DNA of 11,585 bases, taken from contig JABJCS010000128.1 in the NCBI GenBank assembly GCA_018665505.1, forward strand, positions 1-11,585, read 5' to 3'. Shown here one piece after another: positions 1-6,881 of this stretch; the stretch's first letter is position 1, and each line of letters starts with the position of its first letter. The translations under genes and the position numbers were made by a program. The DNA is from Alphaproteobacteria bacterium (lineage in GTDB: Bacteria > Pseudomonadota > Alphaproteobacteria > UBA8366). The notes under the pieces were generated by a model, which did no database searches, was not told the DNA's origin, and saw only the letters and a program-made list of their open reading frames with translations.

Positions 1-415
1 CGGCATCAATTATTCAAACGAGGATATTCGCGAAAAGGTACTGGAATATACCGGCGGCGCGGATGTGATTTACGATCCGGTCGGCGGCGATGCGTTCAAG
101 GCGTCGCTCCGCTGCATCAACTTCGAAGGCCGGATCATCATCATCGGGTTCGCCAGCGGCGAGGTGCCGCAAATCCCGACCAACTACCCGCTGGTGAAAT
201 GCTTCACCGTCGATGGTTTCGTCTGGGGCGCTTATCACCGCAATAAAATCGACGTGATTCACGACGGTTATGCGGGCCTGCGGGAGATTTGGGCGAAGGG
301 CGCGCTCAAGCCGCATATCAGCAAGCGCTTCCCACTCGCAGAGACAGGCGACGCTATGCGGTTTCTGTTGGCTCGGAAGTCGACCGGAAAGGTCGTTATC
401 GAGACTCGGGCGTAG
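1..415 (+). CDS. Quinone oxidoreductase / MDR-family dehydrogenase, C-terminal part (5' truncated)
   Basis: The open frame enters the window at base 2 and ends at TAG 413-415, giving 137 residues of a longer protein (family members are about 320-340 aa). The visible part begins in the nucleotide-binding domain: a GGADVIYDPVGGD stretch (strand-turn of the Rossmann fold) is followed by a hydrophobic strand and GFASGE. It ends with the typical MDR tail (ISKRFPLAETGDAMRFLLARKSTGKVVIE), in which the substrate-domain helix precedes the last strand. This pattern is characteristic of NADPH:quinone oxidoreductase-like, zinc-independent MDR enzymes, which reduce quinones or enoyl/enone substrates with NAD(P)H in the cytoplasm. 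The substrate cannot be assigned without the N-terminal half. Its last 20 bases overlap the 3' end of the convergent GST gene. A GTG at 65 is an internal valine codon, not the start. Confidence 0.85.
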   Translation, partial: GINYSNEDIREKVLEYTGGADVIYDPVGGDAFKASLRCINFEGRIIIIGFASGEVPQIPTNYPLVKCFTVDGFVWGAYHRNKIDVIHDGYAGLREIWAKGALKPHISKRFPLAETGDAMRFLLARKSTGKVVIETRA

Positions 416-1022
416 AAAAGCCGCAATCGTCGTCGATGGTGATGTGTCCTGGCTGGGCGGCGATGCGGCCCAGCCAATCGCGGGTCGCGGGATAGGGCGA
501 TAGGTCGAACCCACCCTCATCCGCCACGTGCGTATACGCGTAGAGGGAAATATCGGCGATCGTATAGCGGTCTCCCGCGAAATACGGCTGCGCGGCCAGA
601 TGCTGTTCCATGACCCTCAACGCATCATACCCAGCGCCGCGTTTGCGCGCGACTTCGTCCCCTTCGTCGGGTCGATCCAGATGGGCAAACCAGTGACGCA
701 GTACGGCGATGTTGGGCTCGTGGGAATATTGCTCGAAGAACATCCACTGCAGAATACGGACGCGAATCTCTCGCCCCTCCGGCAGATATTCCGTACCGTC
801 GGCCAGATAGTGGAGAATCGCGTTCGATTCCGGCAATACGAACGCGCCGTCAACCAATGCTGGAATCCGGCCGTTCGGATTGATCGCGAGAAACGAGTCC
901 GTGTGGGATTCGCCCCTCAACGTATCAATCCAAACGATCTCGAATGGTACGCCGAGCAACGTCAGCATCAGTCGAACCTTGTAGCCATTACCGGACAGAT
1001 GATTGTCGTAGAGCGTCACCAT
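396..1022 (-). CDS. Glutathione S-transferase family protein
   Basis: This 208-residue protein has the usual length of a cytosolic GST. The N-terminal thioredoxin-like domain (about 1-80) starts with the first strand MVTLYDN. It has a candidate catalytic/activating Ser10 in LSGNGYKVR, the cis-proline of the glutathione site in PNGRIPAL (Pro54), and the ESNAI gamma-glutamyl-binding motif (Glu65-Ser66). The all-helical C-terminal domain carries the N-capping box TIADISLYAY with Asp157. The enzyme is expected to conjugate or deglutathionylate electrophiles, or act as a GSH-dependent lyase/isomerase; the subclass is not determined. ATG at 1022 lies only 6 bp after the DUF1127 stop codon, with a weak AGG-type ribosome site inside that upstream gene, so the pair is probably co-transcribed and translationally coupled. 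The 3' end overlaps the convergent oxidoreductase gene by 20 bp. Confidence 0.9.
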   Translation of the reverse strand: MVTLYDNHLSGNGYKVRLMLTLLGVPFEIVWIDTLRGESHTDSFLAINPNGRIPALVDGAFVLPESNAILHYLADGTEYLPEGREIRVRILQWMFFEQYSHEPNIAVLRHWFAHLDRPDEGDEVARKRGAGYDALRVMEQHLAAQPYFAGDRYTIADISLYAYTHVADEGGFDLSPYPATRDWLGRIAAQPGHITIDDDCGFSTPESR

Positions 1023-1028
1023 CGCGAA

Positions 1029-1229
1029 TTAGGCCTGCCAGAACGGCTTGCTGATTTCCACGTCGCGGCGGGCATAATCGAGACCGATATCGTCGAGCAG
1101 GCGGCTATCCAAATCGGCCAACTGGCGGCGCTGACGGCGGCGCTCCGACCAAACCCACAAGGTGGACAGCAGTTGAATCATCGTGCCGGCGCGGCGTGTC
1201 CGTCCGGCGGAAAGAATGAATTCGCTCAT
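1029..1229 (-). CDS. DUF1127 domain small protein
   Basis: This 66-residue basic miniprotein has a DUF1127 domain in its C-terminal two thirds: an amphipathic arginine-rich segment (RRRQRRQLADLDSRLLDDIGL, about 30-50), then DYARRDVEISKPFWQA with the family's conserved (D/S)xxLLxDIGL core and C-terminal KPFW. Short DUF1127 proteins in alphaproteobacteria have been linked to RNA-binding, phosphate/carbon and stress physiology, but no role can be assigned here. The start is ATG 1229, supported by an AGGAG Shine-Dalgarno (1241-1237) with 7-nt spacing. It is the first gene of a two-gene unit with the GST (6-bp gap) and diverges from the LysR regulator, which makes that regulator a plausible controller. 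The N-terminal 15 residues precede the domain, and an in-frame ATG at codon 17 is a possible shorter start without an obvious ribosome site. Confidence 0.88.
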   Translation of the reverse strand: MSEFILSAGRTRRAGTMIQLLSTLWVWSERRRQRRQLADLDSRLLDDIGLDYARRDVEISKPFWQA

Positions 1230-1373
1230 TTGAATTCTCCTAATCTTCGGTTTGAGTCGAAAAGGGGCATGTAAGCCGCTTAATTTCCGAATATATCGAC
1301 CATTTGTGAATTTCGGACAAACGATGAAATCTTATCGTATTTATCAAAATTTCTTATCCGAGAGGATCTGACG
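1230..1373. promoter_or_regulatory. Divergent promoter/operator region between DUF1127-GST and LysR genes
   Basis: This is an AT-rich 144-bp gap with several symmetric elements that suit a LysR-type autoregulated divergent promoter. TCCGAA (1286-1291) and TTCGGA (1312-1317) form a 6-bp inverted repeat over a 20-nt spacer. ACGAT (1321-1325) and ATCGT (1334-1338) form a 5-bp inverted repeat over 8 nt. TTATC occurs three times (1332, 1341, 1354). A minus-strand TATATT (1295-1290) resembles a -10 for the DUF1127-GST unit, with TTGTCC (1319-1314 region) as a poorly spaced -35. An AGAGGA ribosome site (1361-1366) serves the LysR ATG with 7-nt spacing. The arms are seen directly; their use as operator sites is inference. 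Confidence 0.4.
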
Positions 1374-2261
1374 ATGGCGGGACGGCTTCCCCCTTTGAAC
1401 GCGTTGCGCGCCTTTGAGGCGGCGGCGCGTCATCTGAGTTTCACGCAAGCGGCAGCAGAGCTGTTCGTGACTCAAGCGGCGATCAGTCACCAAATCAAAA
1501 CCCTGGAAGAATGGCTTGGCCTAAAACTCTTCCGTCGAATGAACCGCCGCCTGCTGCTGACCGACGAAGGCCAAGCCTATATGGCTCCAATCCGCGACGC
1601 GCTCTCCAGCATCGCCGCCGCGACCGACCGCTTGAAGCGGAGTGAGACGGAAGGGTTGCTCACCGTCAGCGCGATGACCTCCTTCGCCGCCACCTGGCTC
1701 TTGCCGCGGCTCGGCCAGTTCAGCCGATTGCATCCGGAGATCGATATCCGCGTCGACGTACGGGACGATCTGACGGATTTCTCACGCGACGGCGTCGATG
1801 TCGCCTTGCGTTACGGCACCGGTGACTACCCGGACCTCGCGTCGAAATGGTTTCTGGCCGAGGAAGCCTTCCCCGTCTGCAGCCCTAAACTGGTGGAGGA
1901 AGGTCCCCACCCGCTCCGGACGCCGGAAGACCTGAAACACCACACGCTTATACATGACTTCACGGAACGGCTCTGGGACCGCTGGTTGGAGCTCGCCGGG
2001 GTGAGCGGTGTCGACACGGACCACGGGCCTTCGTTCAACCTGCTCAACCTGGCCATCGACGCTGCTATCGCCGGGGGGGGCGTGGCGCTTGGTCGAAGCG
2101 CCATCGTGCAAGGCGCGCTCGACGACGGCCGCCTAGTCAAACCCTTCGACCTTATGATGCCGTCCGCGAACTCATACTTCTTCGTCTGCCCGCAAGAAAT
2201 AGCCGAGCGGCCGAAGATCGTCGCCTTTCGGGACTGGATCGTCGAACAGGCGGATTCCTAG
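1374..2261 (+). CDS. LysR-family transcriptional regulator, GcvA-like
   Basis: At 295 residues this is the standard LTTR length. The winged HTH occupies about 8-65: PPLNALRAFEAAARHLSFTQAAAELFVTQAAISHQIKTLEEWLGLKLFRR matches the GcvA subgroup signature, with the recognition helix at about 32-44 and the wing around Arg54-Leu61. The linker helix and two-lobed periplasmic-binding-like effector domain follow (about 92-290), including LLPRLGQF and the GcvA-type VDVALRYGTGDYP segment. The start ATG is supported by AGAGGA 7 nt upstream. The gene is transcribed away from DUF1127-GST, the classical arrangement for an LTTR and its target, so regulation of that pair is likely; the ligand is unknown. Despite the family name there is no sign of a glycine cleavage system here. 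Its TAG shares a CTAG palindrome (2258-2261) with the stop of the convergent acyl-CoA dehydrogenase gene. Confidence 0.93.
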   Translation: MAGRLPPLNALRAFEAAARHLSFTQAAAELFVTQAAISHQIKTLEEWLGLKLFRRMNRRLLLTDEGQAYMAPIRDALSSIAAATDRLKRSETEGLLTVSAMTSFAATWLLPRLGQFSRLHPEIDIRVDVRDDLTDFSRDGVDVALRYGTGDYPDLASKWFLAEEAFPVCSPKLVEEGPHPLRTPEDLKHHTLIHDFTERLWDRWLELAGVSGVDTDHGPSFNLLNLAIDAAIAGGGVALGRSAIVQGALDDGRLVKPFDLMMPSANSYFFVCPQEIAERPKIVAFRDWIVEQADS

Positions 2262-3409
2262 ATCCGCTTCGCGACCTCTTCGAGCATAACCTCGGTGGCG
2301 CCGCCGCCGACGGATTGTACCCTCGCGTCGCGGGTCATGCGCTCGATGGTGCTCTCGCGCATATAGCCGAAGCCTCCGTGGAATTGTTGGCAGTCGTACA
2401 TGACTTTGTTCACCAACTCGCCGCAATAAGCCTTCACCATCGAGACTTCCTTGACGCAATCGATTCCCTGGGTGTCGAGCCAGGCGGCGTGATAGACGAG
2501 ATGCCGTCCCGCCTCGACCTCGGAGAGGCGCTGAGAGAGGCGCTGACGGATCGCCTGTTTATCCCACAACACCCCGTCGAAAGCCTTGCGGTCCTTGACG
2601 TATTCCAAGGTCAGTTCGATTGCCTTTTGCGCCTCGCCCATGGCTTGTGCACCAAGAACCAGACGCTCGTTCTGAAAATTCTGCATGATCGCATAGAAGC
2701 CGCGATGTACCTCGCCGAGCACATTGACGTCGGGCACGAAACAATTGTCGAAGATCAGCTCCGCGGTGTCCGAACTGCGCCAGCCCATCTTGTCGAGAGA
2801 ACGCCCGACACTGAAACCCTCCACGCCCTTTTCCACGATGAACATGGTGACTTCGCGTGACCGGCTATCGGCATCGGGATCACCCGACTTCGCTGCAACA
2901 AAATAAAGATCCCCATGTACGCCGTTGGTGATGAACATTTTCGCGCCGTTCAAAATCCATCCACCATCGGTGCGCGTGGCGCGGGTGCGGATGGCCGCGA
3001 CATCGGATCCAGCATCCGGCTCAGTCACGCCGACGGCGGTAATCAATTCGCCGGAGACGACCTTCTCTAAGAACCGCGCCTTCTGTTCGTCATTGCCCGC
3101 GTTCATCAAATGCGGCGAAGCCATGTCCGTGTGTACCAAAACCGTGATCGCGAAACCGCCGAAGGTCGAGCGGCCCATCTCCTCCGACAGCACCATGGTC
3201 GCGATAGTGTCGAGCTCCGCTCCGCCGAAGGATTCGGGATAGCGGATGCCGAAGAAGCCGAGCTCACCCATGCGCTTGAGCACGTCGCGCGGCACCATTC
3301 CCGCCGCTTCCCATGCATCTCCGTTCGGCGTTACCTCCGCCTCGATGAAACGGCGCAGCTGATCGCGCAGCATACGATGTTCATCCTTGAGATAGATCGG
3401 GTCGTGCAT
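2258..3409 (-). CDS. Acyl-CoA dehydrogenase (catalytic base in the LCAD/IVD position)
   Basis: The product is 383 residues, the normal length for a soluble FAD-dependent acyl-CoA dehydrogenase that makes trans-2-enoyl-CoA and passes electrons to ETF. The N-terminal helical domain is about 1-120. The flavin/substrate signature AVGVTEPDAGSDVAAI lies at about 125-140, and FITNG at 159-163. The C-terminal helical domain ends with QQFHGGFGYMRE (341-352) and VQSVGGGATEVM (364-375). In MCAD-type enzymes the last motif holds the catalytic Glu (YEGT); here that position is glycine. Glu248 in FQNERLVLG aligns by motif with the alternative catalytic Glu of long-chain and isovaleryl-CoA dehydrogenases, suggesting long- or branched-chain substrates. 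The ATG at 3409 is 5 bp after the aminotransferase stop, with GGGAG (3424-3420) about 10 nt upstream, so it is the last gene of the three-gene minus-strand unit. Confidence 0.93.
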   Translation of the reverse strand: MHDPIYLKDEHRMLRDQLRRFIEAEVTPNGDAWEAAGMVPRDVLKRMGELGFFGIRYPESFGGAELDTIATMVLSEEMGRSTFGGFAITVLVHTDMASPHLMNAGNDEQKARFLEKVVSGELITAVGVTEPDAGSDVAAIRTRATRTDGGWILNGAKMFITNGVHGDLYFVAAKSGDPDADSRSREVTMFIVEKGVEGFSVGRSLDKMGWRSSDTAELIFDNCFVPDVNVLGEVHRGFYAIMQNFQNERLVLGAQAMGEAQKAIELTLEYVKDRKAFDGVLWDKQAIRQRLSQRLSEVEAGRHLVYHAAWLDTQGIDCVKEVSMVKAYCGELVNKVMYDCQQFHGGFGYMRESTIERMTRDARVQSVGGGATEVMLEEVAKRI

Positions 3410-3414
3410 GGTCT

Positions 3415-4596
3415 CTACACTCCCTCGTCCAGCGCCCGCGCTAAGCGGTTCATGGCCTCGTCGATGCGCTCAGGGGATTGCGCGAAACAAAGGCGCAACC
3501 AGCCCTCGCCCGACGGTCCAAATGCCGTCCCAGGCGCCACGCCGACCTTGTACTCAAGCGCCAAGCGTTTGGCGAACTCGAGGCTGTTCTCCATCCCATC
3601 GACCTTGAAGAAAGCGTAGAAGGCGGCAGCGGGCGGATTGTAGATCACGCGCGGCATGTCCGCGAGGCGTCGGCTGGCGGCGTCGCGCCCGACCCGGCAC
3701 AGCTCCGCCATCGCGGCCACGGTGTCCTCCCCGTCCCGCACGGCGACAATGCCCGCTTCCTGCAGGAATTCAGGCGTGCCGCTGGTGTTGAATTCCACCA
3801 AATCGCCGAGCTGCTCCGAGATCCGCGCCGGATGGGTCAACCATCCCATGCGCCAGCCGGTCATGGCCCAGGACTTGGAGAAACTGTTCACCACCACGAC
3901 CGGATCGTCCGGCGTGGCGATCTCCAGGAACGAGGGCGCGACCCGGCGGTCGTAGACAAGACGACCATAGACCTCGTCAGCGAGAATCCAGATACCACGC
4001 GCCCGGCAGAAATCGAGGATCGCCTGCTGCTGGTCCTGCTCCATCATCCAACCAGTCGGATTGCCGGGAGAGTTGACGAAGATCAGCCGCGTGCGGTCAT
4101 CCGCCGCCGCGAACAGCTTGTCGAGATCGAGGTGCCAATCCCCTTGGCTATTGGCGTCGAGGCTGACGCGGCGCACCTCGCCACCCATCACCTGCGCCGC
4201 CGACGCGCCGTTCGGCCAGATCGGATCGACCAGTAGGATATTGTCGCCGGCGCCGACCAATGCCTGCATCAGCATCATGATCCCGGTCATGCCCGACGAC
4301 GTGACCGTCACGCGCCCGGTCGAAACGTCGATCCCATAGAGCCCGCCGGTATAAGTGGCGAGCGTCTCCCGCAAGGCGGGGATACCCCATTTGTGGGTAT
4401 AGAAGGTCTGCCCCCGCTTCAGCGCGGCGGCCGCTGCGTCGCAGATAAAGTCCGGTGTTTTGACATCGGATTCTCCGTACCACATCGCGATGACGTCCGG
4501 GTCATCCATCGCCAGCGTTGAGACCTGCATGATCTGCTGAGTTTCGATGGCCAAAATTTCAGGACGAAGAGGTGCGATCACGCCATCGCTATTCAA
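3415..4596 (-). CDS. PLP-dependent aminotransferase, class I/II (fold type I)
   Basis: This 393-residue enzyme keeps all the landmarks of an aspartate-aminotransferase-fold enzyme: the YTHKWGIPALRE segment (66-77), VNSPGNPTG (174-182; Asn179 contacts the PLP O3'), ILADEVYG (204-211; Asp207 binds the pyridine nitrogen, Tyr210 the phenol oxygen), VNSFSKSWAMTGWRMGW (236-252; Lys241 is the Schiff-base lysine), and WLRLCFAQS with Arg368 to bind the substrate alpha-carboxylate. It should interconvert an amino acid and a 2-oxo acid in the cytoplasm; the side-chain specificity is not readable. The start is TTG at 4596, chosen because GGAGAG (4608-4603) stands 6 nt upstream and no better in-frame start is near. 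It sits 26 bp after the radical SAM stop and 5 bp before the acyl-CoA dehydrogenase, so the three are almost certainly one operon. Confidence 0.93.
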   Translation of the reverse strand: MNSDGVIAPLRPEILAIETQQIMQVSTLAMDDPDVIAMWYGESDVKTPDFICDAAAAALKRGQTFYTHKWGIPALRETLATYTGGLYGIDVSTGRVTVTSSGMTGIMMLMQALVGAGDNILLVDPIWPNGASAAQVMGGEVRRVSLDANSQGDWHLDLDKLFAAADDRTRLIFVNSPGNPTGWMMEQDQQQAILDFCRARGIWILADEVYGRLVYDRRVAPSFLEIATPDDPVVVVNSFSKSWAMTGWRMGWLTHPARISEQLGDLVEFNTSGTPEFLQEAGIVAVRDGEDTVAAMAELCRVGRDAASRRLADMPRVIYNPPAAAFYAFFKVDGMENSLEFAKRLALEYKVGVAPGTAFGPSGEGWLRLCFAQSPERIDEAMNRLARALDEGV

Positions 4597-4622
4597 TGTT
4601 TTCTCTCCAATTTTCTAACGAG

Positions 4623-6370
4623 CTATTCCGCACCGACGGTGGCCGCAATACGACGGGCGCTCGTGTGATCCTGCTCAAGCTGAGAGATGACGTTCCCGCG
4701 ATGTAAATCCCGAGCATCTTCCGGCGCGAGCTGGACAATACCCCGCTGCAATTTCTCTCTACGGATATTACGATACTGATCGTCCCAGTCGGCAAATAGC
4801 TTGGCTTCCTCAGCTGCGGATATCCACTGACGGCCGAGCATCGATTTGACAGTTTCGACACCACTCATAATGCCATTGCGAAACGCCGTCTCAAGTTTTG
4901 AAGCGTGCCCGTCCTGAGAAAAAATTCCGCCAATCGCACGAAACACTGACGCAATCATCCCCTGCGATTCACCTACCTTCTTTTTAGCTCCGTAAAAACG
5001 ACGATAGAAACGCATCTTCCACCGGAACAAATCCCATCTACTCAGATGTTCGCAATAACGCTGCGATGGAATGAGAGCCAAACTGTCGAGAATATGCCGG
5101 AAATAGGCACGGTCGAGTTTGATCCGCTTTGCGTCGTAAAGGCTATGGAACAATTCCGTTCCGGGCAGCGCCATATAAAACCCAACGGAAAGGTCAGTAA
5201 TTCCGTGCGCCGCGAGACGGTCAATAAATTCGAAATTCTCCTGCAAATGTTGAGCTTCATCATGGGGAAACCCAATGACTAGGAAAGTCGCGACATTCAA
5301 CTTCGCCGATACGGCGGCGTCGATACTGTCGAACAGACGATCCGTTTTCATTTTCTTCTTAATAAACTTGCGTGTGGTCTCCGAACCTGATTCCGGAGCG
5401 TAAGCCATGCTCGTCATACCGGAAGCTTTCAGCAAGCGAGCGATCTCAGGATCGATGGCCTCCGAACGCGTACCGGTCGGCAATTGCCAAGTGAATTTCA
5501 GATTACGTTTCAAAACCTCCTCACAGAAAGTTCTGATCCAATCCTTCTGGATGATCGCGGTCAGGTCCTGAAACGGGAAATTTTTAGCGCCATACGCCTG
5601 AATGTAATGTTCGATTTCGTCGACGACCTTGACTGGATCGCGAGGAATCCAACGCGGCAACCACATATTGGGCGCCGAACAATAGGTGCATTGGTACGGA
5701 CAGCCCCTTGTCGCCAATATCGGCATGGTCAGATGTTCTGAATACATCCCGCCGACAAATCGGTTTGCATGATAGGCATCAACGTCTAACGGAGCCCAAT
5801 CAGGCCAAGCAATCTCATCAATATCGGTCTTGCGTTGTCGGCGTTCATTTATTTGTACCGCTTCTCCAACTCGATACCCTAGCCCGCAGATGCTCTCGAG
5901 ATTCGAATCTCCCGATAAAGCCTGCATTAACCCGACGATGGTTTCTTCCCCCTCGCCCATCACGACGTAATCGGCCAGCGAAGTAAGCAGGCAGAACTCC
6001 GGCATCGAGGTTATGTGTTCGCCGCCAAGAACGATGGGTGTGTCGGGGAGGCGCTCTTTGATCAATTGAACAAGGCGCGCAACGGCCGGCCATTCGTGGG
6101 TGAAGACGACCGTAATTCCGATAAGTGCGGCGTCCGCGGGCACTCTATCGGCTATATCCTCCAACCGAAGGCCAACAAGACAACCCTTAAATACCCCGTT
6201 CGCATCTTCGGTGACGCCCCGACGGCATCGACAACTTCCACTGTAAAGCCGGATCGTTTGATTGCCGCGGAAATATAGGCCAGACCAAGCGGTAGCGTAA
6301 TCGAAGTCGTCGCGAATCGAAATGATTCCACGGCTGGGGGCCGTATTAGGCAAATATCTGTTCCAGCCAA
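4623..6370 (-). pseudogene. Cobalamin-binding-type (class B) radical SAM protein, interrupted by an apparent 1-nt frameshift
   Basis: The long frame (TAG at 4625-4623) contains the radical SAM core. The CxxxCxxC cluster motif in RGCPYQCTYCSAPN (Cys codons at 5702, 5690 and 5681) binds the 4Fe-4S cluster, and a PESGSE-type SAM-contacting motif lies near 5379-5405. Upstream lie the end of a B12-binding-like Rossmann domain (IVLGGEHITSMPEF) and YVVMGEGEETI. No DxHxxG is seen, as is usual in class B. The domain's first half is in another frame: TTG at 6370 begins MAGTDICLIRPPAVESF through VEVVDAVG, and that frame then dies at 6152. One extra base near the G4 run 6220-6217 joins the two into about 582 residues. 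The TTG has AAAGAG (6382-6377) 6 nt upstream. The roughly 130-residue C-terminus is helical and unassigned. Substrate unknown. If the indel is a sequencing error, this is an intact first gene of the operon. Confidence 0.8.
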
Positions 6371-6537
6371 ATCAATCTCTTTCTTAAAATATCAGTGCGT
6401 GGGTTGATTTACATCGCTGAACGGGTACCACTTATATGCGTTTGAAGCAATTTGGTTCGCACCGTTTCGCGGAATTGGACAGCAGAGTTCACCGCCTTAC
6501 CCTCAGTTTCAAATTTCCTGAAAGTTGGAGAACAATC
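6371..6537. promoter_or_regulatory. Divergent intergenic region, radical SAM operon / ABM gene
   Basis: This 167-bp gap must hold the promoters for both the minus-strand radical SAM operon and the plus-strand ABM-cupin pair. On the minus strand TATAAG (6436-6431) is a good -10-like hexamer about 60 nt upstream of the TTG start, but no convincing -35 lies 16-18 nt further upstream. On the plus strand TTGGAC (6475-6480) is followed 17 nt later by TACCCT (6498-6503), a weak match. A small TTTCA/TGAAA inverted repeat (6507-6511, 6519-6523) lies just upstream of the ABM ribosome site. An in-frame upward extension of the ABM reading frame to 6436 exists but shows no domain similarity. Confidence 0.3.
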
Positions 6538-6834
6538 ATGACTAAAATCGCCCTCGTCGTCGAATTCAACATCAAAGCGGGCCAACGCGACGCCTTTCTT
6601 GAAATCATCCGCGGCCACGCCGCCGGCACCAAACAGGACGAGGAAGGCTGCCTGCAGTTCGACGTACTGATTCCGGAAGACGACGACAACAAGGTCATGC
6701 TGGTGGAGATGTACCGCGACGACGCGGCCCTCGACATCCACATCGCCTCGCCGCGCCTCCAAGCGACCCGCGGCGCCTATGGCGACATGATCGAAAGCCG
6801 TAACATCGCGAAGACGCGCGTCGACGGTTCGTAG
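6538..6834 (+). CDS. Antibiotic biosynthesis monooxygenase (ABM) domain protein, quinol monooxygenase-like
   Basis: This 98-residue protein is a single ABM domain (ferredoxin-like fold, normally a dimer), the size of YgiN-type putative quinol monooxygenases. Landmarks are the first strand KIALVVEFNIKAGQRDAF, the EEGCLQFDVLIPEDDDNKVML segment, the VEMYRDDAALDIHIASP strand-helix with the conserved His68, and a C-terminal helix. Such proteins perform cofactor-free oxidation of quinols or dihydroxy aromatics, or act as small dimeric accessory proteins; the substrate is not known. ATG 6538 is preferred over the ORF's upstream ATG at 6436 because GGAG (6527-6530) stands 7 nt before it and the domain begins exactly here. 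The cupin-like gene follows after 47 bp on the same strand, probably in the same transcript. Confidence 0.9.
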   Translation: MTKIALVVEFNIKAGQRDAFLEIIRGHAAGTKQDEEGCLQFDVLIPEDDDNKVMLVEMYRDDAALDIHIASPRLQATRGAYGDMIESRNIAKTRVDGS

Positions 6835-6881
6835 GCGGGAAAGACGCGAGGTCGCGTGAGACCTTCTTTAGAGAGCGGACC
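6835..6881 (+). promoter_or_regulatory. Palindromic spacer between ABM and cupin genes
   Basis: The 47-bp spacer contains ACGCGA (6844-6849) and TCGCGT (6852-6857), a perfect 6-bp inverted repeat over 2 nt, i.e. an operator-like 14-mer. An overlapping alternative hairpin pairs AGGTC (6849-6853) with GACCT (6860-6864). Exactly 30 bp upstream, inside the ABM gene, the same AAGACGCG octamer recurs (6811-6818 versus 6841-6848) and GACGCGCGTC (6813-6822) is itself palindromic. GAGAG (6871-6875) is the ribosome site for the cupin ATG, 6 nt away. A role in differential expression is inference. Confidence 0.3.

Noticed and set aside
528..1274. Plus-strand open frame of 248 codons
   Set aside because: It lies opposite the GST and DUF1127 genes, whose protein motifs are clear. 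Its own translation shows no domain pattern and no ribosome site.
2315..2860. Plus-strand open frame of 181 codons
   Set aside because: It is antisense to the acyl-CoA dehydrogenase gene, which has complete family motifs; GC-rich coding DNA commonly gives such shadows.
6220..6353. 6353 as the true start of the radical SAM gene
   Set aside because: The resulting N-terminus (TTG start) has no similarity to the family, whereas the overlapping frame from 6370 gives the expected B12-domain sequence. The frameshift explanation is simpler.
6436..6537. N-terminal extension of the ABM protein starting at ATG 6436
   Set aside because: The extra 34 residues precede the ABM fold and resemble nothing, while ATG 6538 has a well-placed GGAG.
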